The translations under genes were made by a program, and so were the position numbers. From the NCBI RefSeq assembly GCF_030816295.1, contig NZ_JAUSXV010000001.1, positions 558,001 through 622,000 of the forward strand: a stretch of 64,000 nucleotides of DNA, in the 5' to 3' direction. The notes below the pieces were generated by a model. It saw nothing but the letters and a program-made list of their open reading frames with translations, made no database searches and was not told the origin of the DNA. Positions 12,600-20,886 of this stretch are shown one piece after another; within the stretch, counting starts at the first letter, position 1, and the number at the start of each line of letters is the position of its first letter. This DNA comes from Microbacterium natoriense. Lineage in GTDB: Bacteria > Actinomycetota > Actinomycetes > Actinomycetales > Microbacteriaceae.

Positions 12600-12613
12600 T
12601 AGTGCTCTCACTA
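12600..12613. promoter_or_regulatory. Candidate operator of the MmyB-like regulator
   Basis: Perfect palindrome TAGTG-CTCT-CACTA in the 94-base gap between the divergent regulator and ilvD, overlapping possible -10 sequence (TAGTAT, 12616-12621). Sites of this form often lie beside MmyB-type regulators. The assignment is inferred from position. Confidence 0.5.
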
Positions 12614-12665
12614 CTAGTATCAGCGCCGTCTTCCGGCGACGCACCTGAGCGACCAGGGTGGAAGA

Positions 12666-14570
12666 ATGCCCACCCCTCTTCGCTCCCGCACCGTCACGCA
12701 CGGCCGCAACGCCGCCGGCGCCCGCGCCCTGTTCCGCGCCGCCGGTGTGAACGCCGCCGACTTCGGCAAGCCCATGATCGCCGTCGCGAACAGCTTCACC
12801 GAGTTCGTGCCCGGCCACACGCACTTGCAGCCCGTCGGGCGCATCGTCTCCGACGCGATCTCGGCCGCAGGCGGCATCCCGCGCGAGTTCAACACGATCG
12901 CGGTCGACGATGGCATCGCGATGGGACACGGGGGGATGCTCTACTCCCTCCCCTCGCGCGACCTGATCGCCGACTCGGTCGAGTACATGGTCAATGCGCA
13001 CCAGGCCGATGCGCTCGTGTGCATCTCGAACTGCGACAAGATCACCCCGGGCATGCTCATGGCCGCTCTTCGACTGAACATCCCCACGGTCTTCGTCTCG
13101 GGCGGTCCGATGGAGTCCGGCCGCGCCACGCTCGTCGACGGCTCGGTCCGCACGCTCGACCTCGTCGACGCGATCTCCGAGGCGGCCAACGACACGGTGT
13201 CGGACGCCGACATCCAGCGCATCGAGGAGAACGCCTGCCCGACGTGCGGCTCGTGCTCGGGCATGTTCACCGCGAACTCGATGAACTGCCTGGTCGAGGC
13301 GCTCGGCCTCGCCCTGCCCGGCAACGGCTCGGTGCTCGCGACCCACACCGCGCGCCGCGCGCTCTACGAGAAGGCCGGCGAGGTCGCCGTGCAGATCACC
13401 AAGGCGTTCTACGACGAGGACGACGCCTCGGTGCTCCCTCGCGCGGTCGCGAGCCCGGCGGCCTTCGCGAACGCCATGGCCCTCGACATCGCGATGGGCG
13501 GCTCGACCAACACGATCCTGCATCTGCTCGCCGCCGCGCACGAGGCAGGCATCGACTTCGGTCTCGACGAGATCGACGAGATCTCGCGGCGAGTGCCGTG
13601 CCTCGCAAAGATCGCGCCGAACCCGGCCTACGGCCGCATGTACTACATGGAAGACGTGCACCGGGCGGGCGGCATCCCCGCCGTCCTCGGCGAACTGCGC
13701 CGTGGCGGCCTACTCGACGAGAACGTCAGCACGATCCACTCCGAGTCGTTCGCCGCCTGGCTGGACGACTGGGACATCCGCGGCGGCAAGGTCACCGACA
13801 CCGCCAAGGACCTCTGGTACGCCGCACCCGCCGGCGTGCGCTCGTCGAGCGCCTTCTCGCAGTCCGAGCGCTGGGCTGCGCTCGACGAAGACGCCGAGAG
13901 CGGATGCATCCGCGATATCGCGCACGCCTACTCGGTCGACGGCGGTCTCGCCGTGCTGCGCGGCAACATCGCGGTCGACGGCGCCGTCGTGAAGACCGCG
14001 GGCGTCGACCCGTCGATCCTCGTGTTCTCCGGACCTGCCGTGGTCTGCGAGTCGCAGGACGAGGCCGTCGCGAAGATCCTCGGCAAGAAGGTGCAGCCCG
14101 GCGATGTCGTCGTCATCCGCTACGAGGGCCCCAAGGGCGGACCGGGGATGCAGGAGATGCTGCACCCGACATCGTTCCTCAAGGGACGCGGACTCGGCAA
14201 GGTCTGCGCGCTCATCACCGACGGGCGCTTCTCGGGCGGCACGTCGGGCCTGTCGATCGGCCACGTCTCGCCCGAAGCGGCGAGCGGCGGCGTGATCGCG
14301 CTCGTCGAAGACGGCGACATCATCGACATCGACATCCCGACCCGCGGGCTGAGCCTGCGCGTCGACGACTCCGTGCTCGAAGAGCGCCGTGCGCGCCTGC
14401 TCGATAACGGCGGCTACCGTCCCGTCGATCGGCAGCGCCCGGTCTCCCTGGCGCTGCGCGCCTACGCCGCGATGGCGACCTCGGCCGACCGCGGCGCCGT
14501 GCGCGACGTCGAGGCCGTGGAGCGTGCGCTGCGGGAGCAGGAGATCCGTCAGGCGGGTGCGCTCGTCTGA
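12666..14570 (+). CDS. ilvD: Dihydroxy-acid dehydratase
   Basis: 634 residues, the long form of the enzyme, which dehydrates 2,3-dihydroxy-3-methylbutanoate and -pentanoate in valine and isoleucine synthesis. Iron-sulfur ligands are visible at Cys123 ([10 protein letters not shown]) and in [17 protein letters not shown] (Cys191, 194, 197). The active-site region [20 protein letters not shown] is intact near residue 520. Blocks such as [19 protein letters not shown] closely match the enterobacterial type. The neighbours are a MmyB-type regulator and a class V aminotransferase, and no other ilv gene lies nearby. ATG 12666 sits a few bases after GTGGAAG. Confidence 0.95.
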   Translation: MPTPLRSRTVTHGRNAAGARALFRAAGVNAADFGKPMIAVANSFTEFVPGHTHLQPVGRIVSDAISAAGGIPREFNTIAVDDGIAMGHGGMLYSLPSRDLIADSVEYMVNAHQADALVCISNCDKITPGMLMAALRLNIPTVFVSGGPMESGRATLVDGSVRTLDLVDAISEAANDTVSDADIQRIEENACPTCGSCSGMFTANSMNCLVEALGLALPGNGSVLATHTARRALYEKAGEVAVQITKAFYDEDDASVLPRAVASPAAFANAMALDIAMGGSTNTILHLLAAAHEAGIDFGLDEIDEISRRVPCLAKIAPNPAYGRMYYMEDVHRAGGIPAVLGELRRGGLLDENVSTIHSESFAAWLDDWDIRGGKVTDTAKDLWYAAPAGVRSSSAFSQSERWAALDEDAESGCIRDIAHAYSVDGGLAVLRGNIAVDGAVVKTAGVDPSILVFSGPAVVCESQDEAVAKILGKKVQPGDVVVIRYEGPKGGPGMQEMLHPTSFLKGRGLGKVCALITDGRFSGGTSGLSIGHVSPEAASGGVIALVEDGDIIDIDIPTRGLSLRVDDSVLEERRARLLDNGGYRPVDRQRPVSLALRAYAAMATSADRGAVRDVEAVERALREQEIRQAGALV

Positions 14571-14750
14571 CGCACGTCGTGTGTGAAACGTCGGACTCTC
14601 GAGCCGACACGCCGTGATGCGGATGCCGCGGGCCGACGTGTCGACCCGGAACTCCGGCGTTTCGCGCAGGACTCGTCGAAGGGTTCGATGCCGGTTCCCC
14701 ATTCCCGGCGGGTCTGCCGCTGGCCGTGCCGGACTGACAGACTGGGCAGC

Positions 14751-15881
14751 ATGAGCCTTCCCCACCACGACATCGACCCGGATGGCCTGCTCGAGTACTC
14801 GGTCGTCTTCACCGATCGGTCCCTCAATCACATGTCGGCGCGCTTCATCGGCGTGATGCAGCAGAGCCTCGAGATCCTGCGCGAGGCGTACAACGCCACG
14901 GACGCCGTCATCATCAACGGCGGGGGCAGCTACGCCATGGAGTCGGTGGCGCGGCAGCTCGCCACCGGACGTCGGGCGCTCGTCGTCCGCAACGGCCTGT
15001 TCTCGTACCGCTGGTCGCAGATCCTCGACACAGGCGGCATCGCGGCATCCGTGATCGTCTGCACCGCTCGGCCCGACAGCGACGACGTGCAGGCGCAGTG
15101 GAGTCCGGCGCCCATCGACGAGGTGGTCGCAGCCGTCCGCAGCGCCCGACCGGAGGTCGTCTTCGCGCCGCACGTCGAGACGGCCGCGGGCATCATCCTC
15201 TCCGACGACTACGTGCGCGCCCTCGCCGAGGCGGTTCACGAAGTCGGGGGTGTGCTGGTCCTCGACTGCATCGCGTCCGGCGCGATGTGGGTCGACATGC
15301 AGGATCTTGACGTCGACGTGCTCATCAGCGCCCCGCAGAAGGGGTGGAGCGGAACGCCCGGCACCGGCTTCGTCATGCTGGGCGAGCGAGGGAGGGATGC
15401 CGTCGCCGCCGGTTCGTCGACCAGTTTCGCTCTCGATCTCGGCCGATGGCTCTCGATCGCCGACGGCTACCGTGACGGCACCGCGGGCTATCACGCGACG
15501 ATGCCGACCGACTCGATCGCTCGCAACCTCGCCCAGATGATCGAGACGCGCGGGCACGGGTTCACCGCTCTCCGCAACGCGCAGGTCGAACTCGGAACGC
15601 GCGTTCGCGCACTGCTCGCCGAGCGGGGATTCCCGTCTGTCGCGGCGGAGGATTTCGCCGCGCCGAGCGTCGTGGTGGTGCACACCGACGATCCGGGTCT
15701 CTGCAGCGGGGCGCTGTTCCGCGAGCAGGGGGTGCAGATCGCCGCAGGCGTGCCCCTGCACTGCGACGAGCCGGAGTCGTTCTCGACCTTCCGCATCGGC
15801 CTCTTCGGACTCGACAAGCTGACAGACGTCGACGGCACGGTCGAGCGCTTGGCTGCCGCCCTCGACCGGATCGGACGCTGA
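14751..15881 (+). CDS. Class V aminotransferase (alanine-glyoxylate type)
   Basis: 376 residues, PLP-dependent fold type I, resembling alanine-glyoxylate or serine-pyruvate aminotransferases. The PLP lysine is in LISAPQKGWSGTPGTGFVML, with GGGSYAMESVARQLATG near the N-terminus and VLVLDCIASGAMWVDM for the PLP aspartate region. The natural start is ATG 14751 (MSLPHHDIDPDG). Earlier in-frame starts would add an Arg-rich stretch unlike the family. The gene stands alone on the + strand, 180 bases after ilvD. I see no defined element in that gap. The exact substrate cannot be read from the sequence. Confidence 0.85.
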   Translation: MSLPHHDIDPDGLLEYSVVFTDRSLNHMSARFIGVMQQSLEILREAYNATDAVIINGGGSYAMESVARQLATGRRALVVRNGLFSYRWSQILDTGGIAASVIVCTARPDSDDVQAQWSPAPIDEVVAAVRSARPEVVFAPHVETAAGIILSDDYVRALAEAVHEVGGVLVLDCIASGAMWVDMQDLDVDVLISAPQKGWSGTPGTGFVMLGERGRDAVAAGSSTSFALDLGRWLSIADGYRDGTAGYHATMPTDSIARNLAQMIETRGHGFTALRNAQVELGTRVRALLAERGFPSVAAEDFAAPSVVVVHTDDPGLCSGALFREQGVQIAAGVPLHCDEPESFSTFRIGLFGLDKLTDVDGTVERLAAALDRIGR

Positions 15882-15924
15882 GTCGTCCCCGAACGTCGAG
15901 CGCCGTCGGCCTAGAATCGGAGAC

Positions 15925-16203
15925 GTGCTCATCGGTCTCATGCGTCCCGTCGAAACGACCTCCGTCGCCGTCGAAGGGGCGAGTCTCGAAGAGATCCAGA
16001 CTCAGCTCGAGGCGCACCGCCCGGCGGGTTTCGACCTGGTCTCGTCGCCGGTCGAGATGATCAAGGGCGCGGCCGTGCTGAAGGCCGTCGGCACCTATGC
16101 CCGCCGCGATCAGGTGACCGAGATCCAGGCTGACGACCTCGATGCTCTGCACGCCACGGTGCCCGAGGGCTGGCAGCTGCTGAACGTCCGCACCGCTTCC
16201 TGA
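15925..16203 (+). CDS. Conserved small hypothetical protein
   Basis: 92 residues, no membrane segment, unrecognised family. The GTG start lies 7 bases after TAGAAT (15912-15917), the spacing expected of a leaderless mRNA, which supports the gene being real and expressed. The composition is mixed alpha/beta (TTSVAVEGASLEEIQTQLEAH, VPEGWQLLNVRTAS). It lies 13 bases before the next gene on the same strand and may be cotranscribed with it. Confidence 0.7.
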   Translation: MLIGLMRPVETTSVAVEGASLEEIQTQLEAHRPAGFDLVSSPVEMIKGAAVLKAVGTYARRDQVTEIQADDLDALHATVPEGWQLLNVRTAS

Positions 16204-16216
16204 CATCGTCGAGTCG

Positions 16217-16900
16217 ATGACGGCGGGATCGGATGCGGACGAGCTGGCGCGACTGCGTGCCCGCGCCTACGGCCGCGACGCCGATATCCAGGCCGACCCG
16301 CATGCGCTGCAGCGGCTGAACGAGCTGGAGAACGCCCCGGTCGAGGCGCATCCTGGGGGAGGCGAACCGCCTGCCCTCACAGACGAGACGCCGACGGTCG
16401 AGCAGGAGCACACAGATGCGGAACCCGTGTCGCCGCTCAAAGCACGACGGCGATCACCGCTTTCGCGCCGGGCGCTGGCAGGCGTCTGGATCTCCAGCGT
16501 GCTCCTCGCCGGCTTCGCAGGCGCCGGTATCGGCGCCGCGGTCGGCAGCCATGACCCCTCCGTCATCGCGGTACTGTCCGAGGCGCCGGGACTCGGTCCG
16601 CCGACTGACTTCGAGGGCCCCGATTTCCCCGACGCGATCCGTTTCCAGGACTATCTCGGGCTCGAGATCATCGCCTACACGATGCCGGAAGCCGACGGAA
16701 CAACCGCACAGAACTGCATCGCGGTCGCCGATTCCTCCGTGGGTGGCCGGGGAGGCTGCTTGCCGCCGGGACTCGACACGATCGCCGTGATCGAGGTCAC
16801 CGCCAGCAGTCCGCGACCCCTCCGCGATCGCCATCCCGCCGGCAGCATCATCCAGTTCACGCGCACCGGGGATCGGATCGAGGTGCGCGCGAGCGAGTGA
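16217..16900 (+). CDS. Hypothetical single-pass membrane protein
   Basis: 227 residues. A charged cytoplasmic N-terminus (residues 1-75, many Ala/Arg/Glu and Pro) leads to a single membrane helix at about 90-115 (VWISSVLLAGFAGAGIGAAVG) and an extracytoplasmic C-terminus of about 110 residues. The last part includes two cysteines (NCIAVADSSVGGRGGCLPPG) that could form a disulfide. It follows the 92-residue gene by 13 bases and converges on aroG with a 3-base gap. The family is not recognised. Confidence 0.7.
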   Translation: MTAGSDADELARLRARAYGRDADIQADPHALQRLNELENAPVEAHPGGGEPPALTDETPTVEQEHTDAEPVSPLKARRRSPLSRRALAGVWISSVLLAGFAGAGIGAAVGSHDPSVIAVLSEAPGLGPPTDFEGPDFPDAIRFQDYLGLEIIAYTMPEADGTTAQNCIAVADSSVGGRGGCLPPGLDTIAVIEVTASSPRPLRDRHPAGSIIQFTRTGDRIEVRASE

Positions 16901-16903
16901 CGA

Positions 16904-17980
16904 TCAGCGACGTCGGCGCACGCCCTCGGCCAGCTGAGCAAGCGCGATCTCCGTCGCATCCCACCCCATGCAGGCATCCGTCACGCTCTGACCGCGCACG
17001 AGTCCCGCGGGGCCGACCGAGACGTCGAGTTTCTGCGCTCCGGCGACGAGGTTGCTCTCGAGCATGATGCCCGCGATCGCGCGTCCGTCGCCGCCGATCT
17101 GCACGGCGAGCTCGGCGGCGACTTCCGACTGTCGAACGTGGTCCTTGCCGCTGTTGCCGTGGCTGGCGTCGACGACGAGTCGGTTGGTCAGCCCCGCAGC
17201 GGAGAGCCGCTCCGATGCCCGCTGCACGTGCTCGACGCTGTAGTTGGGACCGTCCGCGCCGCCGCGCAGGATCACCGAGGTGTCGGGGTTTCCCGTGGTG
17301 GTGACCAGGCTCGCCCGGCCGTCGGCGCCGATGCCCAGGAACGCCTGCGGAGCGGATGCCGCGGCTGCAGCATCCAGCGCCACCTGCAGGCCGCCGTCGG
17401 TGCCGTTCTTGAAACCGATCGGCATCGAGAGCCCGCTGGCGAGCTGGCGATGGATCTGACTCTCGGTCGTGCGTGCCCCGATCGCACCCCAGCTGACCAG
17501 GTCGGCGGTGTACTGCGGGCTGATCGGCTCGAGGAACTCGGTGGCGCACGGCATCCCGAGCGCCGTGACATCACGCAGGAACGCGCGCGCCATCCGGAGC
17601 CCCGCCTCGATGTCGTGACTGCCGTCGAGGTGCGGGTCGTTGATCAGGCCCTTCCAGCCGACCGTCGTGCGCGGCTTCTCGAAGTACGTGCGCATCACCA
17701 CGAGAAGGTCGTCGCGGTGCTTCTCGGCCTCGCGCGCCAGGCGGCCCGCGTACTCCAGGCCGGGCTCCGGGTCGTGGATCGAGCACGGCCCGACGACGAC
17801 GAGCAGTCGGTCGTCCTCACCCGACATGATGCGGCGCACCTCTTCGCGGGTGCGTGAGACGAGGGCCGCGCGCTCGTCTCCGACCGGCAGCTCGGCCGCG
17901 ATGTCCGCGGGCGAGGGGATCGTCGTGAAGCTGGCGACGTGCAGGTCGGCGGTGGCGTCGATGGTGGCGGCGTCGTGCAT
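16904..17980 (-). CDS. aroG: Phospho-2-dehydro-3-deoxyheptonate aldolase (DAHP synthase, class I)
   Basis: 358 residues. It condenses phosphoenolpyruvate and erythrose 4-phosphate, the first step of the shikimate pathway. Class I alpha motifs include VVGPCSIHDP, MRTYFEKPRTTVGWKGLINDP, ATEFLEPISPQYTADLVSWGAIGARTTESQ, PIGFKNGTDG, VVDASHGNSGKDH and IMLESNLVAG. The start ATG 17980 (MHDAATIDATADL) is chosen from family alignment. An in-frame TTG at 18136 would read through the leader region. Upstream lies a leader peptide rich in aromatic codons with alternative hairpins, so transcription is probably attenuated by charged Trp, Tyr or Phe tRNA. Confidence 0.95.
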   Translation of the reverse strand: MHDAATIDATADLHVASFTTIPSPADIAAELPVGDERAALVSRTREEVRRIMSGEDDRLLVVVGPCSIHDPEPGLEYAGRLAREAEKHRDDLLVVMRTYFEKPRTTVGWKGLINDPHLDGSHDIEAGLRMARAFLRDVTALGMPCATEFLEPISPQYTADLVSWGAIGARTTESQIHRQLASGLSMPIGFKNGTDGGLQVALDAAAAASAPQAFLGIGADGRASLVTTTGNPDTSVILRGGADGPNYSVEHVQRASERLSAAGLTNRLVVDASHGNSGKDHVRQSEVAAELAVQIGGDGRAIAGIMLESNLVAGAQKLDVSVGPAGLVRGQSVTDACMGWDATEIALAQLAEGVRRRR

Positions 17981-18038
17981 GGTCGGGTTCCTGTCCGGTG
18001 AAGGGCGGACCCCGGTGCAGAGCCCGCCGAAACGGCGA

Positions 18039-18118
18039 AAGCCAGAGCGAATGCTCTGGCTTGTCGGCTCTGAAGGTTCGGTACGCGTCAGTGTCGCGAC
18101 GGCCCCTCCAGAGCCGAC
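18039..18118 (-). promoter_or_regulatory. Candidate transcription attenuator of aroG
   Basis: Read on the minus strand: segment 1 (18118-18109, GTCGGCTCTG inside the leader peptide codons) pairs over 10 bases with segment 2 (18072-18063, CAGAGCCGAC). Further down, AAGCCAGAGC-ATTC-GCTCTGGCTT (18062-18039) makes a 10-bp hairpin followed by TTCGCCGTTTC, a terminator candidate. CAGAGC of segment 2 can compete with the terminator's own arm for GCTCTG. A ribosome stalled on the Trp/Tyr/Phe codons would cover segment 1 and free segment 2, the usual logic of leader-peptide attenuation. Confidence 0.68.
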
Positions 18119-18144
18119 TCGAAATACGCATACCAATTGGTCAT
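18088..18144 (-). CDS. Aromatic leader peptide upstream of aroG
   Basis: An 18-residue frame, MTNWYAYFESALEGPSRH, starting at ATG 18144 and ending in TGA 18088. Codons 4, 5, 7 and 8 encode Trp, Tyr, Tyr and Phe, the three end products of the pathway that aroG starts. The codons just after this cluster form one arm of a stem that competes with a terminator-like hairpin. Leader peptides with aromatic codons are known before DAHP synthase genes of other actinobacteria. It is too short for normal gene calling. Expression is inferred from codon content and RNA layout. Confidence 0.72.
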   Translation of the reverse strand: MTNWYAYFESALEGPSRH

Positions 18145-18172
18145 GGAGACGACCCTACCGCATTCCGAGACC

Positions 18173-18619
18173 TCAACCGGCTGCGAGTCGGACCCGCTCA
18201 GCGAGGAACGCCCGGTTCGCGTCGTCGAGTTCGAGGATCGCGTAGGCCACCGGCCAGAGCGTGCCCTCGTCGAGGTTCGCCGGCTGCTCGAACCCGAACG
18301 TGCCGTAACGCGTCTTGAACTTGCTGGCCGGCTGGAAGAAGCACAGCACCTTGCCGTCCTTGCCCCACGCGGGCATGCCGTAGTACGTGCGCGGGACGAG
18401 GTGCGGAGCGGCCTCGGTGACGAGGGCGTGCAGCCCCTCGCCGATCACGCGGTCGGAGTCCGACAGCTTCTCGAGGGCGGCCTTGAGATCAGCCTCACCC
18501 TCTGCCCGGACGTCCTCGGGAGACTTCTTCGCACGGGAGCGCGCGGTCTTCTTCTCGGCGGCGGCGGCCTTCATGGCGTCGCGTTCTTCGGCAGTGAAGT
18601 TCTTCTCGTTGTCAGCCAT
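18173..18619 (-). CDS. DUF1801 / YdhG-like domain protein
   Basis: 148 residues. A Lys/Ala-rich N-terminal helix region (1-45, AEEKKTARSRAKKSPEDV region) precedes a DUF1801-type domain with VPRTYYGMPAWGKDGKVLCFFQPASKFKTRYGTFGF, a pattern also found in YdhG/CyaY-like 'iron chaperone' annotations. The biochemical role of the family is uncertain. AGGAAAGG precedes ATG 18619 at good spacing. It stands alone between the aroG leader and a Nudix gene. Confidence 0.82.
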   Translation of the reverse strand: MADNEKNFTAEERDAMKAAAAEKKTARSRAKKSPEDVRAEGEADLKAALEKLSDSDRVIGEGLHALVTEAAPHLVPRTYYGMPAWGKDGKVLCFFQPASKFKTRYGTFGFEQPANLDEGTLWPVAYAILELDDANRAFLAERVRLAAG

Positions 18620-18746
18620 GATGGGCCTTTCCTGTCGTTGGTGTCTTCAGCGTACGGATGCCTCGGCCGTCGTCACTTCTCGATTCGTGATCGATCGTCG
18701 GTCACACGGCCCTCGGCGGGTCGCGGCGCGGGATATTGTGTGATCC

Positions 18747-19184
18747 ATGGACATGCGCGTCGCGGCATATGCCGTCGTCACCGATGACGACGACCGCATC
18801 CTCCTCGCGCGATGGGTCGACGGACGACGAGTCGCCTGGACGATGCCGGGGGGCGGGCTGGAGCCGGGTGAGGCCCCCGAGGACGCTGTGCGCAGGGAGC
18901 TCCGCGAAGAGACGGGCTACACGGTCAAAGTGGGCGAGCTTCTCGGCATCCACTCCCGGGTGATCCCCGCCAGCCAGCGCGTGCAGAAATCCGATTCGCC
19001 CCTGCACACCCTGCGCATCGTCTACCGCGCGCAGGTCACCGGGGGCAAGCTGCGCTTCGAGCACGACGGTTCGACCGACATGGCCGAGTGGTTCACCCGC
19101 AAGTCAGTCGCGGAGCTGCAGCGGGTCAAGCTCGTCGACATCGCGCTGCGCATGGCGGGTCTCTACGCGCCGGCCGGCTCCTGA
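18747..19184 (+). CDS. Nudix hydrolase
   Basis: 145 residues. It carries the full Nudix box GGGLEPGEAPEDAVRRELRE followed by ETGY (about residues 35-58), which binds Mg2+ and hydrolyses nucleoside diphosphates linked to another moiety. The substrate cannot be told from the sequence. No Shine-Dalgarno is visible; TATTGT lies 10-15 bases before ATG 18747, suggesting leaderless expression. Its 3' end overlaps the convergent YbaK-family gene by 22 bases. Confidence 0.92.
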   Translation: MDMRVAAYAVVTDDDDRILLARWVDGRRVAWTMPGGGLEPGEAPEDAVRRELREETGYTVKVGELLGIHSRVIPASQRVQKSDSPLHTLRIVYRAQVTGGKLRFEHDGSTDMAEWFTRKSVAELQRVKLVDIALRMAGLYAPAGS

Positions 19185-19669
19185 TCGGGCCGAGGAGTTT
19201 CGGGCACCGAGATGTCGGCGACGGTCGCGCCGTAGGCGGCGATCAGATCATCGGCCTCGACGAACAGGCTGTACCCGTGCGCGCCCGCTCCCATCGCGAT
19301 GCGCTGACCGACGATCGTCTCATCGGCGTACACGGGCCAATCGGTGGTGCTGCCGATCGGCACGATCGTGCCGCGCTCGTAACCCGTGGCCGCCAGCGCG
19401 AGCTCCGGTTCAGGCAGACGCAGCTTGTTCACGCCGACGATGGCGCGCAGCTTCGGCCACGAGATCGACCGGCCCCCGGGCACGAGGGCGAACAGGTAGG
19501 TGTCGTCCGCACGCTTGACCACGAGGGTCTTCACGATGCCGGAGGGGTCGATGCCGAGGATCTCGGCCGCCTCGAACAGGCTCCGCGCGTTCGGCCGCTC
19601 GCGGATCTCGATCTCGAGACCACGGGCGGCCGCGGCATCCCGAACCCGGGAGTGCGACTCGTCTGTCAC
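19163..19669 (-). CDS. YbaK/EbsC-family aminoacyl-tRNA deacylase
   Basis: 168 residues from GTG 19669. The YbaK fold motifs include ARSLFEAAEILGIDPSGIVKTLVVK with the conserved Lys, YLFALVPGGRSISWPKLRAIVG, and GYERGTIVPIGSTTDWPVYAD with the GxxxG and Asp. Such enzymes clear mischarged aminoacyl-tRNA (Cys-tRNAPro and similar). The start overlaps the previous gene's stop as GTGA, so it is coupled to the upstream membrane-anchored protein. The longer open frame upstream is Arg-rich shadow sequence and was rejected. The tail overlaps the Nudix gene by 22 bases. Confidence 0.88.
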   Translation of the reverse strand: MTDESHSRVRDAAAARGLEIEIRERPNARSLFEAAEILGIDPSGIVKTLVVKRADDTYLFALVPGGRSISWPKLRAIVGVNKLRLPEPELALAATGYERGTIVPIGSTTDWPVYADETIVGQRIAMGAGAHGYSLFVEADDLIAAYGATVADISVPETPRPDQEPAGA

Positions 19670-20163
19670 GCGTCGGGTGCTGCGAGCGGGTCGTCTGCGA
19701 CCCAGAGCTCGTCGTCGGCGCGCAGTGCCTGCCAGGCGGCGTAGAGCACTCCGGCGGCGGCGGCCGCGCCGAGGATCAGGGCGACGATCGAGCCGAGGCC
19801 CGGGCCCTTCTTCTCGGGAACGACGACGCGCGCGCGAGGTGCGATGCCCTGACGCTTGGCGTTCGCGATGTCCCACGCGGTGAGCGCGGTGCCCACGACA
19901 CCGCCGACGATCGGGACGACCTTGTCGTCGACGACGTGCTTGCCGAAGCGCACGCCCTGATCGACGACCGGGGCCACCTTGCGGTTGTACGTGTCCTGCA
20001 CGACAGGCACGACCTGCTCCCGGTTGAAGTGGCCGAGCTGGCGGCCGGCTTCGCGGGCCACATCGGCGGCGTGGCCGACGAGCACCTGCTGGTTCTCCCA
20101 GAGCTGGGTCGCTTCTTCCTGAAGACGACGCAGTTCCTTCTTCCGCTTACGGCTGAGGCTCAC
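19666..20163 (-). CDS. Conserved hypothetical protein with C-terminal membrane helix
   Basis: 165 residues from GTG 20163, chosen because GGAGAG precedes it at 4-9 bases; an ATG at 20199 would add 12 residues. A basic N-terminus (SRKRKKELRRLQEEATQLWE), an amphipathic middle (HVVDDKVVPIVGGVVGTALTAWDIANAKRQG) and a membrane helix at about 125-148 (GSIVALILGAAAAAGVLYAAW) are followed by the acidic tail ADDELWVADDPLAAPDA. Similar proteins occur across Microbacteriaceae without known function. It is coupled to the YbaK-family gene. Confidence 0.78.
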   Translation of the reverse strand: MSLSRKRKKELRRLQEEATQLWENQQVLVGHAADVAREAGRQLGHFNREQVVPVVQDTYNRKVAPVVDQGVRFGKHVVDDKVVPIVGGVVGTALTAWDIANAKRQGIAPRARVVVPEKKGPGLGSIVALILGAAAAAGVLYAAWQALRADDELWVADDPLAAPDA

Positions 20164-20308
20164 GATGCTCTCCTGTCCATTGGAGTACGGGTTCCCCATC
20201 TTGCCACGCCTGGCTGGAAGGGGGGAGGGAATCGCCGCCCCCTTGCGTCATCGCCCGATTGGTGCCAGGACCCGGCCAACTCACCGAAAGCTCTGCGAGA
20301 ATATGGGC

Positions 20309-20866
20309 ATGGTTCTCGCTTCTCATGTCGCAACCCTGCACACCAACCACGGTGACATCGTCATCAACCTCTTCGGCGATCACGCTCCGAAGACGGTCGC
20401 GAACTTCGTCGGCCTCGCCGACGGCACCAAGGAATGGACCGATCCCGCCACCGGCAAGCCGGGCGAGGGTCCCCTCTACAAGGACGTCATCTTCCACCGC
20501 ATCATCCCGAACTTCATGATCCAGGGCGGCGACCCGCTCGGTCAGGGCGTCGGCGGCCCCGGCTACAACTTCGACGACGAGATCAACGCGGAGCTCCACT
20601 TCAACGAGCCCTACATCCTCGCGATGGCCAACGCCGGTCTTCGTCGCAATGCCATCACGGGTCAGGTCGAAGGCACCAACGGGTCGCAGTTCTTCATCAC
20701 CACCGACCCGACTCCGTGGCTGCAGGGCAAGCACACGATCTTCGGCGAGGTCGCCGACGACGCGTCGAAGGCCGTCGTAGACGCCATCGCCGCCGTGCCG
20801 ACCGCCGCGGGCGACCGCCCGATCGAGCCGGTCGTCCTCCAGTCGATCGACATCGTCGCGGCCTGA
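20309..20866 (+). CDS. ppiA: Cyclophilin-type peptidyl-prolyl cis-trans isomerase
   Basis: 185 residues. The cyclophilin core shows VIFHRIIPNFMIQGGDP (catalytic Arg), ANAGLRRNAITGQVEGTNGSQFFITT, and WLQGKHTIFGEV (binding Trp and His). No signal peptide, so a cytoplasmic protein-folding enzyme. ATG 20309 is preferred over ATG 20303 because GAGAAT (20297-20302) is a good -10 for a leaderless mRNA starting there, and no Shine-Dalgarno is present. The rhomboid gene follows 20 bases downstream on the same strand and may be cotranscribed. Confidence 0.95.
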   Translation: MVLASHVATLHTNHGDIVINLFGDHAPKTVANFVGLADGTKEWTDPATGKPGEGPLYKDVIFHRIIPNFMIQGGDPLGQGVGGPGYNFDDEINAELHFNEPYILAMANAGLRRNAITGQVEGTNGSQFFITTDPTPWLQGKHTIFGEVADDASKAVVDAIAAVPTAAGDRPIEPVVLQSIDIVAA

Positions 20867-20886
20867 CGCCGAGCGAGCCGATCCGG

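Noticed and set aside
13710..15941. 743-residue minus-strand frame opposite ilvD and the aminotransferase
   Set aside because: Spans two real genes and an intergenic gap; no domain recognised.
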